From an uncultured Oscillospiraceae bacterium (GTDB lineage: Bacteria > Bacillota > Clostridia > Oscillospirales > Oscillospiraceae): a stretch of DNA of 9,798 nt. The position numbers and the translations under genes were made by a program. Below are positions 4,189 through 9,798 of this stretch, piece after piece (the first letter of the stretch is position 1; every line of letters begins with the position of its first letter). The notes below the pieces were generated by a model. The model ran no database searches and was not told where the DNA came from. It worked only from the letters and a program-made list of their open reading frames with translations. The stretch is from assembly GCA_934668295.1 (NCBI GenBank), contig CAKUND010000075.1, forward strand, positions 1 to 9,798, in the 5' to 3' direction.

Positions 4189-6231
4189 ATGAACCTGTTT
4201 TCCCCCGTGACCGAGCTGCGCGGCGTTGGGCCGGCGCGGGCGGCTGTTTTCCACAGACTTGGCATTTTCACGCTCTATGATCTGCTGGCCTATTTCCCGC
4301 GCGATTATGAGGATCGGACGAATCCGGTCGAGATCGCGCAGCTGCAGCCGGGCGTTCCGGCGTGCTTTGAGGCGATGGTCGTCTCGCAGCCGGTTTTGCG
4401 GCGCATCGGAAAGGGCCGCGACGTGACGAATCTCACCGCCGCGGATGAAACCGGAAAGCTGACGCTCCACTATTTCAACCAGCCCTATATCAAAACCCAG
4501 CTGCATTACGGCGAGCGCTATTATTTTTACGGGACGCTCCTGCCGGAGCACGGCATGCAGATGGCGAACCCCGCCTTTGAAGCAGCCGACCGGCCCGGCG
4601 TCGTGACGAATCGTCTGCTGCCCGTGTACCCGCTGTCGGCGGGGCTCTCCAACCGGACGCTGTGCGCCTGCATCCGGCAGGCGCTTTCGGAGGCAGGCGC
4701 TCTGCCGGAGCTTCTGCCGGAGACGGTGCGGACGCAGTACGGCCTGTGCGGCGTGACGGAGGCGTATGCGACCGTCCACGCGCCGGAGAGCTGGGACGCG
4801 CTGCAAAGGGCGCGGAAGCGGCTGGTCTTTGAGGAATTTTTCATTTTCTCGGCGGGGATCGCCGTCCTGCGCGCATCGAGAACAGAGCTGCATACCGTTC
4901 CGTATGAGACCGGCTGCATGGACGCGTTTTTCCGCGCGCTCCCCTTCCGGCTGACGGGCGCGCAGAATGGCGCGATCGAGCAGATCCTGCATGACCTGTC
5001 CTCCGGGCATGTGATGAACCGGCTCGTGCAGGGCGATGTCGGCAGCGGCAAGACGATGGTCGCGGCGGCAGCGTGCTTCTGCGCGGTCAGGAACGGAAAA
5101 CAGGCGGCATTCATGGCGCCGACGGAAATTCTGGCCGAGCAGCATGAGAAAACGCTGTCTGCGCTGCTGGGCCCGCTGGGCGTCAGCGTCCTGCTGCTGA
5201 CCGGCGCAAAGACTCCGGCGCAGAAGCGCGCCGCGCGGGAGAAGATCGCCTCCGGCGAGGCGCAGCTGATCGTCGGGACGCATGCGCTCATCAGCGCCGG
5301 CGTGGAGTTTCACGCGCTCGGTCTCGTCGTGGCCGACGAGCAGCACCGCTTCGGCGTCGCGCAGCGCACGCGGCTCACGGAAAAGGGCGACGCGCCGCAT
5401 CTGCTCGTCATGTCGGCCACGCCCATCCCGCGCACGCTGGCCCTCATCGCCTACGGCGATCTGGATGTGTCTGTCATTTCCGAGCTGCCTCCCGGCAGAC
5501 GGCCGGTCGAGACGTTTCTGGTGAGCGAGGCGCTGCGTGAACGGCTGAACGGCTTTATCCGGAAGCAGTGCCGTGAGGGTCATCAGGTCTATGTCGTCTG
5601 CCCCGCCGTCGAAGACGGCGAGGAGAACGCTATGAAATCCGCCGAGAGCTGGGCACAGACGCTGCGGGACGAGACGTTCCCGGAGCTTCGCGTCGGACTG
5701 GTACACGGACGGATGAAAAGCGCGGAAAAGGATGCGGCGCTGAGCGCATTCCGCGCGGGAGACTGCGACATTCTTGTCTCCACGACAGTCGTGGAGGTCG
5801 GTGTGGACGTGCCGAACGCGACGCTGATGGTCATTGAGAACGCCGAACGCTTTGGGCTCAGTCAGCTGCACCAGCTGCGCGGACGCGTGGGGCGCGGCAG
5901 CGCGCAGTCGTACTGCGTACTGGTCAGCGGGACGAGAAATGAGGAAACAAAAAAGCGCCTGCAGGCGCTCTGCAAAACGACGGACGGCTTCCAGATCGCC
6001 GAGCAGGATCTCGCCCTGCGCGGGCCGGGTGATTTCTTCGGCAGCCGCCAGCACGGGCTTCCGCTTTTGAAGGTCGCAAGCCTGCAGATGGATCTGGAAA
6101 CGCTGCGCGACGCCCAGCAGGCCGCAGCCGCCGTCATCCGCAGCGCAGACAGCCTGAACGCCCCGGAACTTGCCCCGCTCAAAGCAAGAGTCGAGGCCCT
6201 GTTCACCCGCCAGGAGGTCAGTTTGAACTGA
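4189..6231 (+). CDS. recG: ATP-dependent DNA helicase RecG
   Basis: Branch-migrating helicase that rewinds stalled replication forks and processes Holliday junctions, acting in the cytoplasm. It is 680 aa, the family length. The N-terminal wedge/OB region (about 1-240) starts with the GVGPARAAVFHRLGI helix-hairpin segment. Superfamily 2 motifs follow: motif I GDVGSGKT (282-289), Ia APTEILAEQH (310-319), II DEQHRFG (383-389), III SATPIPRT (409-416), V STTVVEVGVDVPNA (531-544) and VI QLRGRVGRG (562-570). LALRGPGDFFGSRQHG (608-623) matches the C-terminal hook (TRG) region. All motifs look intact. I chose the ATG at 4189 because AAGGAG (4174-4179) sits 9 nt before it and homology starts there. 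The frame is open to an ATG at 4078, but that lies inside the repeat element and would add 37 unrelated residues. Confidence 0.97.
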   Translation: MNLFSPVTELRGVGPARAAVFHRLGIFTLYDLLAYFPRDYEDRTNPVEIAQLQPGVPACFEAMVVSQPVLRRIGKGRDVTNLTAADETGKLTLHYFNQPYIKTQLHYGERYYFYGTLLPEHGMQMANPAFEAADRPGVVTNRLLPVYPLSAGLSNRTLCACIRQALSEAGALPELLPETVRTQYGLCGVTEAYATVHAPESWDALQRARKRLVFEEFFIFSAGIAVLRASRTELHTVPYETGCMDAFFRALPFRLTGAQNGAIEQILHDLSSGHVMNRLVQGDVGSGKTMVAAAACFCAVRNGKQAAFMAPTEILAEQHEKTLSALLGPLGVSVLLLTGAKTPAQKRAAREKIASGEAQLIVGTHALISAGVEFHALGLVVADEQHRFGVAQRTRLTEKGDAPHLLVMSATPIPRTLALIAYGDLDVSVISELPPGRRPVETFLVSEALRERLNGFIRKQCREGHQVYVVCPAVEDGEENAMKSAESWAQTLRDETFPELRVGLVHGRMKSAEKDAALSAFRAGDCDILVSTTVVEVGVDVPNATLMVIENAERFGLSQLHQLRGRVGRGSAQSYCVLVSGTRNEETKKRLQALCKTTDGFQIAEQDLALRGPGDFFGSRQHGLPLLKVASLQMDLETLRDAQQAAAAVIRSADSLNAPELAPLKARVEALFTRQEVSLN

Positions 6232-6250
6232 GCTTTTTGCAGCTGCGGCA

Positions 6251-6286
6251 TCACTTTTTCTTTTGCTTCTCCAAAAGAAAAAGTGA
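6251..6286. repeat. Perfect 15-bp A/T-rich hairpin after recG
   Basis: 6251-6265 and 6272-6286 are perfectly complementary around a 6-nt loop (CTTCTC). One arm is pyrimidine-rich and the other purine-rich, which is unusual for an intrinsic terminator, and no T-run follows. It begins 19 bp past the recG stop. It may be an RNA 3'-end stabiliser or one copy of a dispersed intergenic repeat. Confidence 0.65.
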
Positions 6287-6302
6287 CAAAAAGAAAACGA
6301 GC

Positions 6303-6328
6303 CCGGAGGGATTCCGATTTCCCTCCGG
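6303..6328. repeat. Second hairpin in the recG-degV gap
   Basis: CCGGAGGGA (6303-6311) and TCCCTCCGG (6320-6328) are perfect 9-bp arms with an 8-nt loop. No T-run follows on either strand, so it is not a terminator by itself. It lies between the purine/pyrimidine hairpin and the true terminator. Confidence 0.6.
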
Positions 6329-6353
6329 ACCTCCTTGAAGCGGCCAAGAAAAC

Positions 6354-6391
6354 CGCGGCTCCCCGGATGCGGTCGGGGAGCCGCGATTTTT
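6354..6391. terminator. Bidirectional terminator between recG and degV
   Basis: A perfect 11-bp GC-rich stem (6354-6364 with 6375-6385, 10-nt loop) is followed on the plus strand by ATTTTT, ending recG transcription. On the minus strand the same stem is followed by GGTTTTC, giving a weaker terminator for degV, whose stop codon is 15 bp away. The convergent layout of the two genes fits a shared terminator. Confidence 0.85.
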
Positions 6392-6399
6392 CTATATGG

Positions 6400-7275
6400 T
6401 TACCGATGCGTTCCGACAAAGAAGACGGAAATGACGCCCGGGCCGGTGTGCGCGCCGATAACGGGGCCGACATAGTTGATGATGATGTCCTTGACCGGGG
6501 TCAGGGCACGGATCTGCTCGGCGGTGTATTCCGCGTCCTCGATGCAGTCACCGTGGCAGATGAAGACGGTCTGGCTGGCAGGATCGATGGCCGTGTCGGC
6601 CAGCTTCTGCGCGAGAGCCTTGAGCGCGGCTTTGCGGCCTCTGGCCTTGGTGACGTTCTTGAGCGTCCCGGCGTCGTCCGTGTGCATGACGGGCTTGATC
6701 TGCAGGACGGTGCCGACGATGGCCGTCGCCGCGTCGACGCGGCCGCCGCGCTTTAAGAACATCAGGTCGTTGACTGTGAACCAGTGGCAAAGATGCGGGA
6801 TCGTCTCGCGGACGTAGTCCGCGACCTCGTCCATGGATGCGCCGGACTGCTGCTTTTTTGCAGCCAGGTACAAAAGCAGGCCCTCGCCCAGAGACGCGCA
6901 GAGCGAGTCGATGGCGATGAGCTTCCGCTCGGGGTATTTTTCCCGCAGCTCGTCACAGGCGATCGCGCCGGACTGGTACGTTGTGCTCAGACCGGAGGAG
7001 AAGCCGATAAAGAGGATGTCAAGGCCTTCCTTCAGCTTTTCTTCCATGACGGCGGTAAACTCTGAGACGTTGACGGCGCTCGTGGTGGCGCGTTCGCCGT
7101 CGCGGAGTTTATCATAAAATTCCCTGAAGCCGATCTCACGGCCGTCAAGATAGTTGGCGTATGTATGCTCCCCGATCAGAACGTGCAGCGGCAGGACGGC
7201 AAGATCGAGCTCGTCCGCCAGCGCCTGCGGCAGATCGCAGGAGGAGTCTGTGACGATTTGAAAGCGTTTTTCCAT
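6400..7275 (-). CDS. DegV family fatty-acid-binding protein
   Basis: A 291-aa cytoplasmic protein without signal peptide. It carries the DegV family signatures in order: IVTDSSCDLP (7-16), TTSAVNVSEF (64-73), GFSSGLSTTYQSG (91-103), the linker FLKRGGRV (173-180) and GPVIGAHTGPG (270-280). The family binds a single fatty acid between two alpha/beta domains; some members (FakB) present it to the kinase FakA for phosphorylation and entry into phospholipid synthesis. No fakA is visible here, and many Firmicutes have several DegV paralogues, so the exact role is open. The start at 7275 follows GGAGGT (7281-7286, 5 nt spacing); the frame stays open far upstream, but that is antisense to the carboxypeptidase gene. 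It converges on recG and diverges from the carboxypeptidase. Confidence 0.93.
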   Translation of the reverse strand: MEKRFQIVTDSSCDLPQALADELDLAVLPLHVLIGEHTYANYLDGREIGFREFYDKLRDGERATTSAVNVSEFTAVMEEKLKEGLDILFIGFSSGLSTTYQSGAIACDELREKYPERKLIAIDSLCASLGEGLLLYLAAKKQQSGASMDEVADYVRETIPHLCHWFTVNDLMFLKRGGRVDAATAIVGTVLQIKPVMHTDDAGTLKNVTKARGRKAALKALAQKLADTAIDPASQTVFICHGDCIEDAEYTAEQIRALTPVKDIIINYVGPVIGAHTGPGVISVFFVGTHR

Positions 7276-7308
7276 GTGTGACCTCCGATTCTTGATTTTC
7301 TGCTTTGC

Positions 7309-7337
7309 ATTATATCGCGCTGCGCTGCAAAATGCTA
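7309..7337 (-). promoter_or_regulatory. Candidate degV promoter
   Basis: On the minus strand a perfect TATAAT (7309-7314) lies 33 bp upstream of the degV start. At 17-nt spacing the -35 position holds TAGCAT (7332-7337), a poor match, so the site rests mainly on the -10 box and its location. Confidence 0.45.
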
Positions 7338-7380
7338 TCCAAAAATCCTTTTTCGCCGCTCTACATGTCCGGATTCCCGG

Positions 7381-7395
7381 TCTACCCGCGGTAGA
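7381..7395. repeat. Small hairpin in the degV-carboxypeptidase divergent region
   Basis: TCTACC (7381-7386) and GGTAGA (7390-7395) are perfect 6-bp arms around CGC, near the middle of the 228-bp divergent intergenic region (7276-7503). It could be an operator for either gene or be incidental. Nothing else but the two promoter candidates is evident in this gap. Confidence 0.35.
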
Positions 7396-7438
7396 GTCCC
7401 TATGCCGCAAGGACTTTCGGCACTTTTTGCATTGCCTC

Positions 7439-7467
7439 TTTCCGGATGGGCGCGGATGTGGTAAAAT
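7439..7467 (+). promoter_or_regulatory. Candidate promoter of the carboxypeptidase-MFS unit
   Basis: TAAAAT (7462-7467) is preceded by TGG, giving an extended -10 element (TGnTAAAAT). Seventeen nt upstream is TTTCCG (7439-7444), a weak -35, which an extended -10 can tolerate. The leader to the ATG would be about 30 nt. Confidence 0.5.
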
Positions 7468-7503
7468 AGAGTATCTTGCGAATTCCAGACAGGAGAGCTT
7501 CCT

Positions 7504-8658
7504 ATGAACAACGAACCGCACTCGCAGTCTGACTCTGAAAACGCGCCCGCGTTCGACCGTCTGCGCGACCGCAGGCGCGCAAAACGGCGCCGGGTGCTCC
7601 GCGTCGTGCTGACGCTTCTTGTGTGCGCGGCGCTTCTGGGCGGCGCGGCCTATTATGCACACCGGCAGATCGTAAAGCCCTATCTCGATACGCCGGTCAC
7701 GAGCGGCAGGACAGATGCACCCTCCGAGCCGGAGGTCACTGTCTCTGAGACGCCGGCGCAGGAACCTGCCCCGGAACCGCTGCCGGAACCCGAACCGGAG
7801 CCGAAGCCCGAGCCTGAACCGGAGCAGCCCGCTCTGACGCTCGCGCAGGCGTCGGAGGAGACAAAAACCCTTGATCTGGAGCTGTACTCGTCCTCCGCCG
7901 TGCTGGTCGACGTGCAGACCGGAGCGGTGCTGGCTGAAAAGAACATGGACGAAAAAATTTATCCCGCGTCTATGACAAAGGTCATGACGCTGCTGGTGGC
8001 GGCGGAGAATCTGCCCGATCTTGACGCGGCGTTCACCATGACGCAGGCTATCATTGACCCCTTGTATCTTGCGGGCGCATCCATGGCGGGCTATGTGAAC
8101 GGCGAGACGGTCACGATGCGCGATCTGCTGTACGGCGCGGTCGTGCCCTCCGGCGCGGAGGCGACGGAGGCTCTGGCGCAGGCTGTGGCCGGAGGCGAGG
8201 AGGCATTCGTCGCCATGATGAACGAAAAAGCCGCCGCGCTGGGGCTGACCAACACGCACTTCATGAACACCAGCGGTCTGCACGACGAGAACCACTATTC
8301 CACAGTGCGCGAGATCGCGCTGATTTTGCAGGCAGCGATGGAAAACGAGACGTGCGCGGAGATCTTAAGCGCGGAAAATTACCGGGCGAGCGAAACGGAG
8401 CAGCATCCGGACGGGCTTGCCATGACGAACAAATTCCTCTACCGCGTCCACCACGAATACGCCCTCGGCGGCGCGGAGATCACGGCGGCCAAAACAGGCT
8501 ACACCGCCGAGGCGATGAACTGCTGCGCGAGCGCGGGAAAAACGCCGGACGGCAGAAGCGTGATCTGCGTGACGGCGAACGCGTGGACGGGTGAGTTCTG
8601 CATCGAGGATCATATTGCGCTCTATACAAAATACTGCGGAAGCGCAGAGGCTGAATAA
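7504..8658 (+). CDS. D-alanyl-D-alanine carboxypeptidase, N-terminally membrane-anchored
   Basis: Trims the terminal D-Ala from peptidoglycan pentapeptides outside the membrane (peptidase family S11, DacA/DacF type). The 384-aa protein has a basic cytoplasmic segment (about 17-30, Arg-rich), one membrane helix (31-52), a Pro/Glu-rich wall-spanning linker (84-108, repeated PEPEPEP) and the catalytic domain (about 125-380). Catalytic motifs: SMTK (156-159, nucleophile S156 and K159) and KTG (330-332). The SxN motif reads SGA (216-218), so the usual Asn is Ala. There is no room for the C-terminal beta domain and amphipathic anchor of PBP5; anchoring is at the N-terminus instead. SD AGGAGA (7491-7496) is 7 nt from the ATG. 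The gene is followed after 16 bp by an MFS transporter gene. A sporulation role (as for B. subtilis DacF) is possible, but the promoter looks vegetative. Confidence 0.9.
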   Translation: MNNEPHSQSDSENAPAFDRLRDRRRAKRRRVLRVVLTLLVCAALLGGAAYYAHRQIVKPYLDTPVTSGRTDAPSEPEVTVSETPAQEPAPEPLPEPEPEPKPEPEPEQPALTLAQASEETKTLDLELYSSSAVLVDVQTGAVLAEKNMDEKIYPASMTKVMTLLVAAENLPDLDAAFTMTQAIIDPLYLAGASMAGYVNGETVTMRDLLYGAVVPSGAEATEALAQAVAGGEEAFVAMMNEKAAALGLTNTHFMNTSGLHDENHYSTVREIALILQAAMENETCAEILSAENYRASETEQHPDGLAMTNKFLYRVHHEYALGGAEITAAKTGYTAEAMNCCASAGKTPDGRSVICVTANAWTGEFCIEDHIALYTKYCGSAEAE

Positions 8659-8674
8659 CGGGAGGATGCCGGAT

Positions 8675-9798
8675 ATGAAAAAGCTTTCCCCGCGGGTATG
8701 GCTGACGCTCATTCTCGTCGGCCTGGTCGGCCAGTTTGCCTGGACGATCGAAAACATGTATTTTAACGTCTATCTTTACAACACCATCTCCACTGACCCC
8801 GGCTATATCTCCGCCATGGTCGGCTGGAGCGCGGCTGCCGCCACGCTGACGACGCTGCTGATGGGCGCGCTGTCTGACCGCGTGGGAAAGCGCAAGCTGT
8901 TCATCTGCGGCGGCTATCTGCTGTGGGGCCTTTCCACGGCGGCATTCGGCCTCGTGACGGTCGAAAACGCGGCGAAGCTGTTCCCGGCAGCCTCTGCGGC
9001 AGCTGCGGCGGCGGTGATGATCGTCGTGCTCGACTGCGTCATGACGTTTTTCGGCTCGACGGCCAACGACGCGGCTTTTAACGCGTGGATCACCGACACC
9101 GTGCCCAATGAGGCGCGCGGCAAGGCAGAATCCGTGCTGGCCATTCTGCCGCTCATTTCCATGCTCGTCATTTTTGGCCTGTTCGACGGCATGACGCAGC
9201 GCGGACAGTGGCAGGAATTCTTCGCGATCTTCGGCGGGCTTGTCGTGCTGACGGGCGTTGTGTCGATCTTCCTCATCCCCGAGCCGAAGCTGGAGCCGAG
9301 ACGGGACAATTATTTAAAAAACCTTGTCTATGGACTCCGTCCGTCCGTTGTGAGGGAAAATCCGGCGCTCTATCTGTCCTTCGCGGCGTTCTGCCTGTTC
9401 TCCGTCGCCGTGCAGGTCTTCTTCCCGTATCTCATTATCTATATGCAGAACTATCTGCATTTTGACGGCTATGCCCTCGTGCTGGGCATCGTGCTGATCT
9501 TCGCGTCAGTCGTGAGCGTGCTCTCCGGCCGCGTGATCGACAAACTCGGCGAGCTGCGGTGTGTGCTGCCGGCAGCTGGTGTCATGTTCGCGGGCCTTCT
9601 CGGCATGTTCTTCGCGCGGTCGATGCTGGCTGTGATTTTAACGGGCTGCGTCATGATGTCCGGGTACATGCTGGTCACGGCGATCTTGTCCGGTGTCATC
9701 CGCGACCATACGCCTGCCGGCAAGGCCGGGCATTTTCAGGGCATCCGCATGATCTTCGGCGTTCTGCTGCCGATGATTCTGGGCCCTGCCATCGGTGC
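8675..9798 (+). CDS. Major facilitator superfamily transporter, C-terminus cut off by window end
   Basis: The frame is open from 8675 to the window edge (374 full codons). The protein is strongly hydrophobic with many membrane segments. The loop 2-3 signature of MFS porters is clear: GALSDRVGKRK (64-74). The first helix region reads WLTLILVGLVGQFAWTIENM (9-28). A polar central loop with EPKLEPRRDN (about 207-216) separates the two six-helix halves. The substrate cannot be told; the N-terminal WTIENMYFN type recalls Firmicute MFS proteins thought to carry sugars, which is only inference. GGAGG (8661-8665) is 9 nt before this ATG. An in-frame ATG at 8666 directly abuts that SD and is less likely. 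Only 16 bp separate it from the carboxypeptidase stop, with no terminator, so co-transcription is likely. Confidence 0.88.
   Translation, partial: MKKLSPRVWLTLILVGLVGQFAWTIENMYFNVYLYNTISTDPGYISAMVGWSAAAATLTTLLMGALSDRVGKRKLFICGGYLLWGLSTAAFGLVTVENAAKLFPAASAAAAAAVMIVVLDCVMTFFGSTANDAAFNAWITDTVPNEARGKAESVLAILPLISMLVIFGLFDGMTQRGQWQEFFAIFGGLVVLTGVVSIFLIPEPKLEPRRDNYLKNLVYGLRPSVVRENPALYLSFAAFCLFSVAVQVFFPYLIIYMQNYLHFDGYALVLGIVLIFASVVSVLSGRVIDKLGELRCVLPAAGVMFAGLLGMFFARSMLAVILTGCVMMSGYMLVTAILSGVIRDHTPAGKAGHFQGIRMIFGVLLPMILGPAIG

Noticed and set aside
3859..4192. Small open frames in the repeat element upstream of recG
   Set aside because: They are built from the inverted repeat arms, overlap each other in several frames, and have no SD or protein-like composition.
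4147..6054. Open frame of over 600 codons antisense to recG
   Set aside because: Composition is Arg/Gln/His-rich with no recognisable domain or SD. It mirrors a GC-rich real gene whose motifs are all intact on the other strand.
7276..8295. Upstream extension of degV through the divergent gene (631-codon frame)
   Set aside because: DegV homology and a strong SD both place the start at 7275. The extension is antisense to the carboxypeptidase and low in complexity.

Overview
This window looks like chromosomal DNA from a fairly GC-rich, endospore-forming Firmicute of the class Clostridia, probably Oscillospiraceae-like. The evidence is three sporulation genes (gpr, sigG, ylmC/ymxH), strong AGGAGG-type ribosome binding sites, consensus sigma-A promoters and housekeeping genes of Firmicute type. 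The assignment below class level is inference. I see no prophage, CRISPR array, tRNA or rRNA.

Left part (1-3358, all on the minus strand, read right to left): gpr (germination protease), sigG (late forespore sigma factor), ylmC/ymxH (PRC-barrel sporulation protein), rpsB (ribosomal protein S2) and the first 12 codons of tsf (EF-Ts). sigG and ylmC are close together and probably co-transcribed. rpsB has its own sigma-A promoter, a structured leader of about 117 nt, and an attenuator-like hairpin before tsf. Forespore-type (sigma-F/sigma-G) promoter candidates precede both sigG and gpr. The 356-bp gap between gpr and sigG holds a cluster of DnaA-box-like sequences bracketed by a perfect 10-bp inverted repeat, with an AT-rich palindrome next to it.

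Middle (3437-6400): rpsT (ribosomal protein S20) diverges from gpr, the arrangement known in Bacillus, and ends in a clear terminator. A gap of about 400 bp follows. It contains a probable recG promoter with a palindrome over its -10 box, then a 239-bp nested inverted/direct repeat (3917-4155). That repeat has the look of a MITE or structured intergenic repeat and would lie in the recG 5' UTR. recG (680 aa, complete) ends ahead of three successive hairpins, the last a bidirectional terminator shared with degV.

Right part (6400-9798): degV (fatty-acid-binding DegV family, minus strand) diverges from a two-gene plus-strand unit. The first gene is a D,D-carboxypeptidase with an N-terminal membrane anchor and a Pro/Glu-rich linker. 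The second is an MFS transporter, cut by the window end, starting 16 bp downstream.

Most of the window is ordinary core genome. The best candidates for follow-up are the DnaA-box-like cluster between gpr and sigG, the nested repeat upstream of recG with paired (compensatory) arm differences, and residue-level departures from the Bacillus models in GPR, SigG and the carboxypeptidase.
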